A stretch of DNA of 64,000 nucleotides, taken from NCBI RefSeq assembly GCF_027213715.1, contig NZ_JAPWGM010000004.1:62001-126000 (forward strand), written 5' to 3'. Source of the stretch: Pedobacter punctiformis (GTDB taxonomy: Bacteria; Bacteroidota; Bacteroidia; Sphingobacteriales; Sphingobacteriaceae). Positions 24,507-34,855 of this stretch are shown here, one piece after another; position 1 is the stretch's first letter, and every line of letters starts with the position of its first letter. Under the pieces are notes generated by a model, which worked only from the letters and a program-made list of their open reading frames with translations, ran no database searches and was not told where the DNA came from. Both the position numbers and the translations under genes were made by a program.

Positions 24507-26504
24507 ATGAATAATTCAGGAGCCCTACCTAACGATGACAGCTGCTGCGGCAGCAAAGCGAAACCAACCCACCAACACAACCATGATCATGACCATTCTC
24601 ACGATGATGATGATCACGGGCATGACCACAGTCATTCAGAAGATCCTTCACAATTTAAAGCCTATCAACCGGCAATCATTACCTTAATCATGTTGCTTAT
24701 AGGTATTGCCTTAGATTCAGTTTTTAAAGTTTCTGCTTTTAATATTATTAGGCCTTACTGGTATATTTTAGCCTATTTGCCGGTAGGTATTCCTGTGTTA
24801 AGGGAAGTTTGGGAAACTTTTAAGTCAAAGGATTTTTTTACCGAGTTTTCTTTAATGTCTATTGCTACTATTGGAGCGTTTTGTATCGGACAATATCCTG
24901 AAGGCGTTACCGTAATGCTTTTTTATACCATTGGTGAGTTATTTCAAATGGCTGCTGTTAACCGGGCCAAAAAGAACATCAGGGCCTTGCTTGATGTGCG
25001 ACCAGATGCTGCAAGTGTTTTAAGAAATGATAAATATGAAAGCGTTAAACCAGAAACTGTAAATATTGGCGAGACCATACAAGTAAAAGCCGGAGAGAAA
25101 GTGCCGTTGGATGGTGTATTATTATCAGATAAAAGCAGTTTTAATACAGCGGCTTTAACAGGAGAGAGTAAACCGAAAACCATTAATCAGGCTGAAAATG
25201 TGCTGGCTGGAATGCTTAACCTGGATCGGGTTATAGAAATTAAGGTGACTAAATTGTTTGAAGAAAGTGCCATTTCTAGAATTTTAGAAATGGTGCAGAA
25301 TGCAACTACCCGCAAAGCAAAAACCGAGTTGTTTATCCGCAAGTTTGCCAAAGTATATACGCCAATTGTTTTTTTTATGGCACTGGCATTGGTCATTATC
25401 CCTTTATTGCTTTTAGGACACGATTATGATTTTCGTACCTGGTTATACCGGTCGCTGGTTTTTCTGGTTATTTCTTGCCCTTGTGCATTGGTAATCTCTA
25501 TTCCTTTGGGCTATTTCGGTGGTATTGGTGCGGCATCGGCCAATGGAATTTTATTTAAAGGGTCTAACTTTTTAGAGCTGATTACTAAACTGAACACAGT
25601 AGTAATGGACAAAACCGGAACATTAACCAAAGGTGTTTTTAAAGTACAAAAAGTAGAAAGTAAGATTGATGAAAGAGATTTTCTAAATCTTTTAACTGCG
25701 GTTGAAGCCAAGTCTACACATCCGATAGCAAAAGCAATTGTTGAATATGCTGCCGGAAAAGAGATTCATCTGGCAGAGAATATTGAAGAAATTGCAGGAA
25801 TGGGTTTGAAGGGAAATGTGCAGGATAGGGAAGTTTTAGCTGGTAATGTTAAACTGCTCGAAAAATTCAATATTGATTACGACCAGAGTTTAAAGGATAT
25901 TGAAGAAACTATTGTGGTTGTTGCAGTAGATAAAAAGTATGCAGGTTATGTACTAATTGCTGATGAAATTAAAGAAGATGCTGCGGAAGCAATAAAAGCA
26001 TTGCATGCCAATGGAGTAAAACAAGTGGTTATGCTGAGTGGAGATAAATCATCTATTGTTAAAAAAGTAGCTGCCCATTTAGGCATAGATTCTTTTTTTG
26101 GAGATTTATTACCTGAAGATAAAGTTGCAAAACTGGAAGAGATTAAAAAAGATAAAAACAAGGTTGTTGCGTTTGTAGGCGACGGTATAAATGATACACC
26201 TGTTTTAGCCATAAGCGATGTAGGCATTGCTATGGGGGCCATGGGAAGTGATGCAGCAATTGAAACCGCCGACGTGGTGATACAAACTGATCAGCCTTCG
26301 AAAATTGCTACTGCTATAAAAATTGGCAAAGCCACTAAAAATGTGGTTCTTCAAAATATAGTACTTGCCTTTGCAGTAAAAGCCATTGTATTGATTTTAG
26401 GTGCAAGAGGTCTTGCAACTATGTGGGAAGCTGTATTTGCAGATGTAGGTGTAGCCTTATTAGCCATATTAAATGCAGTGAGAATACAAAAAAAGAAATT
26501 TTAA
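24507..26504 (+). CDS. heavy-metal P1B-type ATPase (Zn2+/Cd2+/Pb2+ type)
   Basis: A 665-aa metal exporter. The N terminus is a metal-binding tail with CC (13-14) and a His/Asp-rich stretch at about 22-45; there is no HMA domain. The membrane CPC motif is at 324-326, LTGESKP lies in the actuator domain, the phosphorylated Asp is D368 in DKTGTLTKG, HP lies in STHPIAKAI, and GDGINDTPVL is the hinge. The CPC, not CPH, and the His-rich tail suggest zinc or cadmium efflux; copper is less likely. No metalloregulator gene is adjacent. Confidence 0.94.
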   Translation: MNNSGALPNDDSCCGSKAKPTHQHNHDHDHSHDDDDHGHDHSHSEDPSQFKAYQPAIITLIMLLIGIALDSVFKVSAFNIIRPYWYILAYLPVGIPVLREVWETFKSKDFFTEFSLMSIATIGAFCIGQYPEGVTVMLFYTIGELFQMAAVNRAKKNIRALLDVRPDAASVLRNDKYESVKPETVNIGETIQVKAGEKVPLDGVLLSDKSSFNTAALTGESKPKTINQAENVLAGMLNLDRVIEIKVTKLFEESAISRILEMVQNATTRKAKTELFIRKFAKVYTPIVFFMALALVIIPLLLLGHDYDFRTWLYRSLVFLVISCPCALVISIPLGYFGGIGAASANGILFKGSNFLELITKLNTVVMDKTGTLTKGVFKVQKVESKIDERDFLNLLTAVEAKSTHPIAKAIVEYAAGKEIHLAENIEEIAGMGLKGNVQDREVLAGNVKLLEKFNIDYDQSLKDIEETIVVVAVDKKYAGYVLIADEIKEDAAEAIKALHANGVKQVVMLSGDKSSIVKKVAAHLGIDSFFGDLLPEDKVAKLEEIKKDKNKVVAFVGDGINDTPVLAISDVGIAMGAMGSDAAIETADVVIQTDQPSKIATAIKIGKATKNVVLQNIVLAFAVKAIVLILGARGLATMWEAVFADVGVALLAILNAVRIQKKKF

Positions 26505-26532
26505 AATACTATTAAAATTAGTATATTTGGGA

Positions 26533-27156
26533 GTGAATAAGCCAATTCCATATCCAGAATTAGATGATGAACCTGTTGAAAAGTTCGAAGATATAGATGC
26601 GTCATTAACTTACAGCTATTCCAATTATTTAAAATGGCTTTTTGATGATCGTGTAGAACTGATTAAAGGTAAAGTGTTTAAAATGAGTCCTGCCCCTTCA
26701 AGGATTCATCAGGAGATTTTTGGGCGTATTTTCAGGCGCATTGGTAACTTTTTAGAAAATCAATCTTGCAAAGTCTACGGCGCTCCATTTGATGTTCGTT
26801 TTCCAAAAGAAAGCATTGATGATAAAGCCATTTTTACCGTTTTACAACCTGATATTTGTGTAATATGTGATAAAACTAAACTGGATGACCGGGGTTGTGT
26901 CGGTGCGCCCGATTTAGTAGTCGAAATATTATCTCCCGGAAACAATAAAAAGGAATTGCTTTATAAATATCAAATTTATGAGGAATTTGGTGTGAGAGAA
27001 TATTGGGTGGTGAGCCAAAGTGATCAAAGCATTTTAATATACACTTTGCAGGAGGGGAAATTTTATCCTTCAAAGATTTTTACCCTCAGTGAGAAAGTCA
27101 CATCATCTGTATTACCGGGCTTTGAGTTACTTTTGGATGATGTTTTTACAGAATAA
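26533..27156 (+). CDS. Uma2-family (PD-(D/E)XK fold) putative endonuclease
   Basis: About 207 aa, Uma2/DUF820 family, a restriction-endonuclease-like fold of unproven function that is abundant in cyanobacteria and Bacteroidota. VELIKGKVFKMSPAPSRIHQEI, PDICVIC, and PDLVVEILSPGNNKKELLYKYQIYEEFGVREYWVV contain the conserved Asp and Glu-x-x positions. The earlier TTG at 26527 lies inside a good -7 box (TATATTTG, 26522-26529), so I prefer the GTG at 26533, giving an almost leaderless message; read-through from the ATPase gene is an alternative. Confidence 0.85.
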   Translation: MNKPIPYPELDDEPVEKFEDIDASLTYSYSNYLKWLFDDRVELIKGKVFKMSPAPSRIHQEIFGRIFRRIGNFLENQSCKVYGAPFDVRFPKESIDDKAIFTVLQPDICVICDKTKLDDRGCVGAPDLVVEILSPGNNKKELLYKYQIYEEFGVREYWVVSQSDQSILIYTLQEGKFYPSKIFTLSEKVTSSVLPGFELLLDDVFTE

Positions 27157-27384
27157 ATAAGCTCAACTGCTATTTTTCAAAATCCTTCTACCTGTATCAG
27201 TCACATGCTAAATCCGGTTCATTTTGTTTGATAATTTTTGGATGAAATTGTAAATTTTAGCGCAATTTTATTGAGCTAAACCCGATAAAATATAATTCAG
27301 TAATTGCTTTTCAAATTATTTTTCAGCTTATACAGTGAACTTGCAAGAAGGCTTTTCTGCATTACAGCTCTATGCTTTTTCTGC

Positions 27385-27415
27385 TTTAAATTTTGCCCTT
27401 AAAAACGTATTTTTG
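27385..27415 (+). promoter_or_regulatory. Bacteroidota-type promoter for valS
   Basis: TATTTTTG at 27408-27415 fits the -7 consensus TAnnTTTG, with TTTA 19 bp upstream as an imperfect -33 element. It lies about 30 bp before the valS ATG. The remainder of the 288-bp gap 27157-27444 shows nothing else recognisable. Confidence 0.5.
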
Positions 27416-27444
27416 CTGGCTCAAACAGATATTGAATAATTTTC

Positions 27445-30114
27445 ATGAGCATATCCACTAAGTACAATCCTGCAGAAACCGAAGATAAATGGTATAGCTA
27501 CTGGCTATCGAAAAAGTTTTTCCACTCCGAACCAGACGAACGTGAGCCTTACACAATTGTAATTCCGCCGCCAAATGTTACGGGAGTGCTGCACATGGGG
27601 CACATGCTTAATAATACCATTCAGGATGTTTTAATCCGTAAAGCCCGGATGCAAGGTAAAAATGCCTGCTGGGTTCCTGGAACAGACCATGCTTCTATTG
27701 CAACTGAGGCCAAGGTTGTGGCTATGCTTAAAGAGCAGGGGATTAATAAAAAAGACATTTCGAGAGAGGAGTTTTTGAAATATGCCTGGGAATGGAAAGA
27801 AAAATATGGCGGTATTATTTTAGAACAGTTAAAAAAATTAGGGGCCAGCTGTGATTGGGATCGTACCCGTTTTACAATGGAAGATGATCTTTCTGAAGCG
27901 GTTATCGATACCTTTATTCACCTGTATAAAAAAGGATGGATTTATCGTGGCATCCGCATGGTGAACTGGGATCCTGCCGGTAAAACAGCAGTATCTGATG
28001 AGGAAGTAATCCGCAAAGAAGTAAATCAGAAACTTTATTACATCAAATACCTGATTTCGGGTACTGAAGATCAGTTTTTAACAATTGCAACTACCCGCCC
28101 GGAAACCATTATGGCGGATGCAGCGATTTGTATTAACCCAAATGATGAACGCTTTACACATTTAAAAGGTAAAAAGGTTTTCGTTCCACTGGTTAATCAC
28201 GAAATTCCGGTTATTGAAGACGAATATGTGGATATTGAATTTGGTACAGGATGTTTGAAAGTTACCCCGGCGCATGATTTAAATGATTACGAACTTGGTG
28301 TTAAACATAATTTGCCTGTAACGGATATTTTAAATGAAGATGGTACCTTAAACGAACTGGCTGTTATTTTGATTGGCGAAGATCGTTTTGTTGCCCGTAA
28401 AAAAATTGCAGTTTTATTAGAAGAGGCGGGGCATTTAGAAAAAGTAGAAGATTATAAATCACAAGTTGGCTTCTCTGAGCGTACCAACGCTGCTATTGAG
28501 CCAAAGCTATCAATGCAGTGGTTTGTTAAAATGCAGGAAATGGTGAAGCCAGCCTTAGCCGATGTGTTAAATGGTGAAGTAAACCTGATTCCGAATAAAT
28601 TTGAAAATACTTACCGCCATTGGATGGAAAATGTTCGGGATTGGAACATTAGCCGCCAGCTGTGGTGGGGACAACGTATCCCGGCCTGGTATGATGATAA
28701 AGGGAATTGGGTGGTAGCCAAAACTAAAGACGAAGCTCTAGAAGAATTCTGGAAAAAGAAAAACCTCGATCAAACTTGCTCTGATGCAGAAAAAGTAGGG
28801 TTTAAAACTCAGTTAGAACCATTCTTAAGACAGGATGATGATGTGATGGACACCTGGTTTTCGTCGTGGTTATGGCCAATTTCTGTTTTTGATGGCTTTA
28901 AGAACCCTGATAATAAGGATATAAATTATTATTATCCAACAAATGATTTGGTAACGGCCCCTGAAATTTTATTCTTTTGGGTAGCCCGTATGATTATGGC
29001 CGGACATGAGTTTATGGGCAAAAAACCATTTACAAATGTTTATTTAACGGGTATTGTAAGGGATAAATTAGGCCGGAAAATGTCTAAATCTTTAGGAAAC
29101 TCTCCTGATCCGATTGAATTAATTGAAAAATATGGCGCCGATGGGGTTCGTGTTGGAATGTTAATGTCCTCTCCGGCAGGAAATGATTTAATGTTTGATG
29201 AAAGCCACTGTGAACAAGGCCGTAATTTTGCCAGTAAAATATGGAACGCTTTCCGTTTGGTTAAAGGGTGGGAAATTAATGAAAACCTTGAAAATCCAAA
29301 TGCTCAGGCCATATCCTGGTTTGAAAACAGGTTTAATGAGGCTTTAGTTGAAATAGAGGATAATTTTAAGCAATATCGTTTATCTGAAGCGTTAATGATT
29401 ACCTATAAACTGGTGTGGGACGATTTTTGCGCATGGTACCTGGAAATGGTTAAGCCGGCTTACCAACAACCAATTGATGCGGCTACCTATCAGGCAACAG
29501 TTTCGTTTTTCGAAAATATTTTAAAATTACTTCATCCTTATATGCCTTTCTTAACCGAAGAATTGTGGCATGATGAAGTATTTGGCGAACGCTCGGAAAT
29601 GGATTGCTGCATTGTTGCCGAATATCCAAAAGGAGGTTCATTTGATCATATTTTGTTAAAAGATGCTGAGGTTATAAAAACAGTTGTTGCCGAGATCAGG
29701 AATATTCGTAATCAAAAACAAATTTCTCCTAAAGAAGCTTTGCCATTAAATTTGAAGGTAAATTCAGGTTTGGATTATAAAAAATGGTTAAATATTATTT
29801 TCAAACTGGCTAACGTGAGTGAAGCAGAGTTTGTTAATGATAAAATACCAGGAGCAACAGCTTTTATGGCCGGAAAAGATGAATTCTTTATCGTTTTGGC
29901 TGATACTATCGATGTAGATGCAGAGCGTATTCGCTTAAAGGCCGATTTAGGGTATTTACAGGGCTTTTTGAAATCTGTTGATGCTAAATTGAGTAATGAG
30001 CGTTTTGTGCAGAATGCCAAACCAGAGATTATTGCCAATGAGCGTAATAAAAAAGCAGATGCTGAAGCTAAAATCAAAATTATTGAAGAAAGTTTAGCCC
30101 TGTTGGGATCATAA
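27445..30114 (+). CDS. valS: valine-tRNA ligase
   Basis: Class I aminoacyl-tRNA synthetase charging tRNA-Val. The 889-aa length is normal. The HIGH-type motif is HMGH in [14 protein letters not shown] (about 43-54). The editing (CP1) domain contains [15 protein letters not shown], the catalytic core has [15 protein letters not shown] and [21 protein letters not shown], and the KMSKS loop is [10 protein letters not shown]. The C-terminal coiled coil (about 825-888), rich in Lys and Glu, is the usual ValS arm. Followed by a strong terminator. Confidence 0.98.
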   Translation: MSISTKYNPAETEDKWYSYWLSKKFFHSEPDEREPYTIVIPPPNVTGVLHMGHMLNNTIQDVLIRKARMQGKNACWVPGTDHASIATEAKVVAMLKEQGINKKDISREEFLKYAWEWKEKYGGIILEQLKKLGASCDWDRTRFTMEDDLSEAVIDTFIHLYKKGWIYRGIRMVNWDPAGKTAVSDEEVIRKEVNQKLYYIKYLISGTEDQFLTIATTRPETIMADAAICINPNDERFTHLKGKKVFVPLVNHEIPVIEDEYVDIEFGTGCLKVTPAHDLNDYELGVKHNLPVTDILNEDGTLNELAVILIGEDRFVARKKIAVLLEEAGHLEKVEDYKSQVGFSERTNAAIEPKLSMQWFVKMQEMVKPALADVLNGEVNLIPNKFENTYRHWMENVRDWNISRQLWWGQRIPAWYDDKGNWVVAKTKDEALEEFWKKKNLDQTCSDAEKVGFKTQLEPFLRQDDDVMDTWFSSWLWPISVFDGFKNPDNKDINYYYPTNDLVTAPEILFFWVARMIMAGHEFMGKKPFTNVYLTGIVRDKLGRKMSKSLGNSPDPIELIEKYGADGVRVGMLMSSPAGNDLMFDESHCEQGRNFASKIWNAFRLVKGWEINENLENPNAQAISWFENRFNEALVEIEDNFKQYRLSEALMITYKLVWDDFCAWYLEMVKPAYQQPIDAATYQATVSFFENILKLLHPYMPFLTEELWHDEVFGERSEMDCCIVAEYPKGGSFDHILLKDAEVIKTVVAEIRNIRNQKQISPKEALPLNLKVNSGLDYKKWLNIIFKLANVSEAEFVNDKIPGATAFMAGKDEFFIVLADTIDVDAERIRLKADLGYLQGFLKSVDAKLSNERFVQNAKPEIIANERNKKADAEAKIKIIEESLALLGS

Positions 30115-30134
30115 ATAAATATTATAAATGATTG

Positions 30135-30170
30135 AGCCTGTTAGAATTAATTTTTAACAGGCTTTTTATT
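30135..30170 (+). terminator. Rho-independent terminator of valS
   Basis: AGCCTGTTA (30135-30143) pairs with TAACAGGCT (30155-30163), followed by a T-rich tail. It lies 20 bp beyond the valS stop. Confidence 0.85.
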
Positions 30171-30182
30171 TTTAAGGCAGTC

Positions 30183-30248
30183 GTCACTCTGAATTTATTT
30201 CGGAGTCTTTTTGATAATTAAGATGCGGAAATGAATTCAGCCTGATGA
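30183..30248. repeat. intergenic palindromic repeat
   Basis: CTGAATTTATTTCGGAGTCT near 30189-30208 pairs imperfectly with AGATGCGGAAATGAATTCAG at 30221-30240. The sequence type (CTGAATTTATTTC arms) is, from memory, a dispersed palindromic repeat common in Pedobacter and relatives. It sits between the valS terminator and the 30402 gene. Confidence 0.5.
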
Positions 30249-30401
30249 ATGTGTTAAATCGATTCAGTTCTTCCCGTTTCTAAATTGTTACCTCCTTTAA
30301 ATACAATTCTCTATTAAAAATCTTATTTTGGGGCATGTTAAATGCTGAAATTGAAGTGTTTATGCAGTTTAAATTTCTAACCTATATTAACTTCATCCCC
30401 A

Positions 30402-31757
30402 ATGGAGAATTCCAGAAGAACATTTATAAAGCAATCGGCAATATTTGCTGCGGCAACCTACGCAGGTACAATGGGCCTGAGCGCTAAAAGTTATGGTCGT
30501 ATTATTGGTGCCAATGATAGAGTAAGAGTTGGTATTGTTGGCTTTTCAGACCGTTTTAAAGACACACTTTTACCTTGTTTTCTCAACCACAGTAAAGAAC
30601 TGAACTTTGATGTTGTCGGACTTTCTGATTTGTGGAACTACCGGCGGGAGCTGGGCGTTGCTCATCTTAAAGAAAAATTCGGGCACGATATTCAGTCTTG
30701 CCGAAACAATGATGAACTTTATGCGATGAAAGATCTGGATGTTGTAATCATCAGTACAGCCGATTTTCAACATGCTTTGCATACAATTGAAGCAGTTAAA
30801 GCAAATTGCGATGCTTATATAGAAAAGCCCTTTGCCGAAACAATGGATGATGCGAAAGCGGCATTAAAGGCTGTAAAAGCGAGTAAACAAATTGTACAAA
30901 TTGGTTCTCAGCGCAGAAGCGGAGAAAATTATTCCAATGCTGCAAAATACATTCAGGACGGAAAATTTGGTCCAATTACAGCAGTAGATTTAGTGTGGAA
31001 TGTAAATCAGCCCGGAAGGTGGCGCAGACCTGATTTAGTGGCTAAATTAAAAGAAGAAGATATAGACTGGAAACGTTTTTTACTGAACAGACCAGCTGAT
31101 GCTTATGACCCAAGAAAATATTTGGAATACCGCTTATTCTGGCCTTACTCATCAGGCATGCCTGGACAGTGGATGTCGCATCAAATTGATACCGTACATT
31201 GGTTCACTAAATTACATCATCCCAGAAGCGTGGTGGCTAACGGAGGAATTTATACCTGGAAAGATGGCCGTAAAAATTGGGATACGATGGTTGCGGTATT
31301 CGATTATGGACAACCAAATACCACAGATGGTTTTCAGGTAACTTTCACTTCGCGAATGCAGAACAGTGTAGGTGATGTTGGTGAGGTTTATTATGCTAAC
31401 GGTGGCGAACTAAATTTAATTACCAACAAAGTTTCGCCAAAAGGGGGCTTAAAAGAAAAGGAAGCTGCTGCGATGGGTATGAAAGCTAATTTATTGCCCG
31501 ATTTTGACCTCACCAAAACTGAAATTAAAACAGCAACGGGCGCAAACATGGGTGGTGATCCTTTAACGTCAGCCCACATGCGAAACTGGATGGAATGCAT
31601 CCGAAGTCGTAAAACACCAAATGCTCCTGTTGAAGCTGGTTATTCACATTCAATTGCAAACATTATGACAAATGCGGCAGTTAGAACCGGAGCAAAAGCA
31701 ACCTTTGATGAAAGCAGACAAGAAGTAATTGCTAACGGAAAAGTTTTTAAATATTAA
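30402..31757 (+). CDS. exported Gfo/Idh/MocA-family oxidoreductase
   Basis: A 451-aa NAD(P)-dependent oxidoreductase with a twin-arginine-type leader (SRRTFIKQSAIFAAATYAG, 4-22), so probably exported folded with its cofactor. The Rossmann domain begins VRVGIVGFSDR, and YIEKPFAET (near 139) is the conserved EKP motif. The substrate-binding domain contains SGMPGQWMSHQIDTVHWF. Such enzymes in Bacteroidota oxidise or reduce sugar carbons, for instance at C3 of glycosides. It is followed by the double DUF1080 gene 109 bp downstream; a joint role in 3-keto-glycoside cleavage is inferred. Confidence 0.92.
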   Translation: MENSRRTFIKQSAIFAAATYAGTMGLSAKSYGRIIGANDRVRVGIVGFSDRFKDTLLPCFLNHSKELNFDVVGLSDLWNYRRELGVAHLKEKFGHDIQSCRNNDELYAMKDLDVVIISTADFQHALHTIEAVKANCDAYIEKPFAETMDDAKAALKAVKASKQIVQIGSQRRSGENYSNAAKYIQDGKFGPITAVDLVWNVNQPGRWRRPDLVAKLKEEDIDWKRFLLNRPADAYDPRKYLEYRLFWPYSSGMPGQWMSHQIDTVHWFTKLHHPRSVVANGGIYTWKDGRKNWDTMVAVFDYGQPNTTDGFQVTFTSRMQNSVGDVGEVYYANGGELNLITNKVSPKGGLKEKEAAAMGMKANLLPDFDLTKTEIKTATGANMGGDPLTSAHMRNWMECIRSRKTPNAPVEAGYSHSIANIMTNAAVRTGAKATFDESRQEVIANGKVFKY

Positions 31758-31769
31758 ATCTCAAAAATT

Positions 31770-31839
31770 CGTCATTGCGAGGAACGAAGCAATCTTTTTT
31801 GTAAGATAGATTGCTTTGTCATTCTTCCTCGCAATGACG
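31770..31839. repeat. REP-like palindrome (CGTCATTGCGAGG type)
   Basis: CGTCATTGCGAGGAACGAAG begins the left arm (31770-31795) and the right arm (31808-31839) ends CCTCGCAATGACG; the arms pair over most of their length. This palindromic type is widespread between genes in many bacteria, including Bacteroidota. It lies between the Gfo/Idh and DUF1080 genes and could attenuate or stabilise the message. Confidence 0.8.
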
Positions 31840-31866
31840 GCAAAAAAGTAAAAACCCAAAATTAAT

Positions 31867-33231
31867 ATGTTAAACATTAAAAAATATAGCATTTTAGCCC
31901 TTTCCTTAATTAGTTTATCAACTTTTGCACAAAAAACCAAACCTCTTTTTGATGGAAAAACTTTAACAGGGTGGAAAGCTGTTGCCGGAGCAGCACCTTA
32001 CAAAGTTGAAGATGGAATGATTGTAGGCACGATGACTAAAGGAACGCCAAATTCTTTTTTAATTACTGAAAAAGAGTATGGAGATTTTGTTCTTGAACTT
32101 GACGTTAAGCTGGAAGGGGAGACGACTAATTCGGGAATCCAAACGCGTAGCCACATTAAACCTGAAGGAAATAATGGAAAAGGCTTGGTTTATGGTCGCC
32201 AGGTAGAGATTGATCCAACAGCCAGGGCATGGACGGGTGGTGTTTATGACGAAGCGAGACGTTTATGGCTTTATCCTCTGGAATTAAATCCAAATGCCAA
32301 ACCTTTATATAAAAAAGAAGCATTTAACCATTACAGGATTGAATGTATTGGAAACGAAACTAAAACATGGGTAAATGGAACACCTGTTGCTTATGTAATC
32401 GATACGCTGGATAAAACAGGTTTTATCGGTTTACAGGTTCATGGCATTGGTACCAATCTGGATAATGATGGTAAAAAAGTCTATTTCAAAAACATCAATA
32501 TTCAAACGGAAAATATTAAACCCAAAGCTTTTTCTAAAGGAATATATGTGGTCAATTTAACGCCAAATGCTTTATCAGATTATGAAAAAGCTAATGGGTA
32601 TAAATTGTTGTTTGATGGAAAAACGAATAATGGATGGGTTGGAGCATATAAAACTACCTTTCCGGCAAAAGGGTGGAAGATTACCGATGGTATAATGAGT
32701 GTTGAACCCTCAACCGGTGCAGAATCGACTAACGGTGGCGATATTGTAACTAAAGATCAATATTCGGCTTTTGATTTATCTTTCGAATTTAAGCTCACAC
32801 CCGGCGCAAATAGTGGAGTTAAATATTTTGTAACGTTAAGCGAGAATAATAGCGGTTCGGCAATTGGTCTCGAATATCAGGTATTAGATGACGAACTCCA
32901 TCCGGATGCCAAATTAGGGCGTGACGGGAATAGAACATTAGCATCTTTATACGATTTAATTACCGCAAAAAAAGAGGCAAGATATCTTCGCCCTGTTGGA
33001 AGCTGGAATAATGCAAGATTAGTGGTTTATCCGGATAATAGGGTAGAGCATTATTTAAATGGGGTAAAGGTTTTGGAATATGTGAGAGGATCGGAAGCAT
33101 TTAAACAACTGGTTGCCATAAGTAAATACAAAGACTGGAAAAACTTTGGCGAGGCACCGAAAGGACATATTCTGATTCAGGACCATGGAAATAAAGTTGA
33201 CTTTAGAACGATTAAAATTAAAACGTTATAA
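31867..33231 (+). CDS. exported protein with two DUF1080 (3-keto-disaccharide hydrolase) domains
   Basis: A 454-aa protein with a Sec signal peptide (about 1-21, ending TFAQ). Domain 1 (about 25-218) starts LFDGKTLTGWKAV and domain 2 (about 248-454) starts LLFDGKTNNGWVGAY. Both contain the concanavalin-like strands with NSGIQTRSH or NSGVKYFV and the late WNNARLVVYPDNRVEHYLNG. DUF1080 proteins cleave 3-keto-glycosides by elimination. The upstream Gfo/Idh oxidoreductase could make the 3-keto substrate. A two-domain protein is less common than single ones and may bind a polymer. Confidence 0.9.
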   Translation: MLNIKKYSILALSLISLSTFAQKTKPLFDGKTLTGWKAVAGAAPYKVEDGMIVGTMTKGTPNSFLITEKEYGDFVLELDVKLEGETTNSGIQTRSHIKPEGNNGKGLVYGRQVEIDPTARAWTGGVYDEARRLWLYPLELNPNAKPLYKKEAFNHYRIECIGNETKTWVNGTPVAYVIDTLDKTGFIGLQVHGIGTNLDNDGKKVYFKNINIQTENIKPKAFSKGIYVVNLTPNALSDYEKANGYKLLFDGKTNNGWVGAYKTTFPAKGWKITDGIMSVEPSTGAESTNGGDIVTKDQYSAFDLSFEFKLTPGANSGVKYFVTLSENNSGSAIGLEYQVLDDELHPDAKLGRDGNRTLASLYDLITAKKEARYLRPVGSWNNARLVVYPDNRVEHYLNGVKVLEYVRGSEAFKQLVAISKYKDWKNFGEAPKGHILIQDHGNKVDFRTIKIKTL

Positions 33232-33233
33232 AA

Positions 33234-33695
33234 TCAGAGCTGCAAATATTCGGGTAATTCCTGTACAAAATCGAAGCTGCCGTTTAGGTGGTCTATTTTT
33301 GCATAAACATGCTGTAAACCATTGGTTAAGGCAATCCATCTTGCCTGGTGAATGGAATTGTATCTCGCTGCCTGATCAAACACAGCTTGCGTAATTTTAA
33401 CCTTTGGTGCTTTACATTCTATCAGCATTAATTTTTCACCTGCAGTATTGTAAACTAAAATGTCGCTCCGTTTTTGCAATTGATTTAAAATCAAACCGCC
33501 TTCAATCTGAATTAAGGTTTTAGGGAATTTGCCCTTTTGAATCAGGTTTTGGATAAAATGCTGGCGAACCCATTCTTCGGGTGTTAACACCAAATGCTTT
33601 TTTCTTAACTCATCAAAAATAAAGATCGTATTATCCTTTTGGGTAATTTTAAATGGATAGGGCGGAAGGTTTAATGGTGTTGGATTAAAAGTCAT
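33234..33695 (-). CDS. type I restriction HsdR N-terminal-like nuclease-fold protein
   Basis: A 153-aa stand-alone protein with the HSDR_N_2-type fold. The PD-(D/E)xK pattern is visible: Asp in KRSDILVYN (about 85-93) and ExK in LMLIECKAPK (near 99-108). There is no helicase domain and no methylase or specificity gene nearby, so it is not a working type I restriction system. Such single-domain proteins are common next to holA in Bacteroidota; role unknown. Convergent with DUF1080 (2 bp apart) and divergent from holA. Confidence 0.88.
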   Translation of the reverse strand: MTFNPTPLNLPPYPFKITQKDNTIFIFDELRKKHLVLTPEEWVRQHFIQNLIQKGKFPKTLIQIEGGLILNQLQKRSDILVYNTAGEKLMLIECKAPKVKITQAVFDQAARYNSIHQARWIALTNGLQHVYAKIDHLNGSFDFVQELPEYLQL

Positions 33696-33821
33696 TCGTT
33701 CATTGGCTCAATGGTTTATTAATTATTAACCATCATCCATTGGCCAAAGTTACCAATTTTGTGTATAAACAATTCCCTAAAAATATTTAATGTTGAAACC
33801 TAAATTGTAATTTTACGGGCA

Positions 33822-34844
33822 ATGACTGCTGCCGAAATTATCAAAGATCTTAAAGCCCGAAAGTTTAAACCTGTGTATTTATTGCATGGAGAAGAATCTT
33901 ATTATATAGATGAAGTAACGGATTATATCGAAGATAAACTGTTAAATGATGCTGAAAAGGGCTTTAACCAAACTGTTTTATATGGCAAAGATACCGATAT
34001 GGCAACAGTTCTGGGTGCAGCAAAGCGCTACCCGATGATGTCGGAATTTCAGGTTGTTATTGTTAAGGAGGCACAGGATTTAAAATGGGCTAAAGAAGAA
34101 GGGAATAGTAAAGAGGCAGAGTTTGTTTTAAACTATTTTGAAAAGCCTCTGCCAAGCACCATTTTGGTATTGGCGTTTAAGTATGCCAATTTCGATAAAC
34201 GTAAAAAAATCTATAAAGCCATTAGTAAAAGTGGGTTAATTTTTCAGTCTGATCCTGTGCGGGATTATAAACTGGTACCCTGGATTGAAGATTTTGTGAA
34301 GGATAAAGGCTATAAAATCGATCCACAGGCTTCGGCGCTAATGGCTGAATATCTGGGTACTGATCTTTCAAAAATTGCCAATGAGATTGAGAAACTGATG
34401 CTCAACATTTCTAAAGAGGTAACCATTAATACCGATTTGGTTCAGAAAAATATTGGAATCAGTAAAGAATATAACGTTTTTGAATTGCAAAAGGCTTTAG
34501 CCATTCGTGATGTTTTAAAGTGCAACCGCATCATCACTTATTTTGCAAACAACCCTAAAGCCAATCCAACAGTGATGGTTTTGGCTAATCTGGCAGGTTA
34601 TTTCACTAAGATATTAAGGTACCACTACTTACAAAATAAAGCAGAGGCTGCATCAGCATTAGGTATCCCTCCATTTTTTGTGAAGGATTACGAAGTTGCC
34701 GCAAGAAATTACAATACAGGAAAGGTTTTTCAGATTATTGGCTTACTCCGCGAATATGATTTAAAAAGTAAAGGTTTGGATAGCAGTGGAAATGTAAACG
34801 ATGGAGAACTTTTAAAAGAGTTAATTTTTAAGATGATTCATTAA
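33822..34844 (+). CDS. holA: DNA polymerase III subunit delta
   Basis: The 340-aa clamp-loader delta subunit, which opens the beta clamp. KPVYLLHGEESYYIDEVTDYIE (about 17-38) is the standard start of domain 1, FEKPLPSTILVLAFKY and the kinase-like loop follow, and domain 3 holds NVFELQKALAIRD and the YHYLQNKAE helix. The degenerate Walker-type region is as expected for delta. ATG at 33822 gives the family's usual N terminus. The VOC gene follows by 11 bp. Confidence 0.95.
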   Translation: MTAAEIIKDLKARKFKPVYLLHGEESYYIDEVTDYIEDKLLNDAEKGFNQTVLYGKDTDMATVLGAAKRYPMMSEFQVVIVKEAQDLKWAKEEGNSKEAEFVLNYFEKPLPSTILVLAFKYANFDKRKKIYKAISKSGLIFQSDPVRDYKLVPWIEDFVKDKGYKIDPQASALMAEYLGTDLSKIANEIEKLMLNISKEVTINTDLVQKNIGISKEYNVFELQKALAIRDVLKCNRIITYFANNPKANPTVMVLANLAGYFTKILRYHYLQNKAEAASALGIPPFFVKDYEVAARNYNTGKVFQIIGLLREYDLKSKGLDSSGNVNDGELLKELIFKMIH

Positions 34845-34855
34845 TTTTAAGCAAT

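Noticed and set aside
33234..33695. Type I restriction-modification system
   Set aside because: Only the nuclease-fold N-terminal domain is present, with no helicase, methylase or specificity gene.
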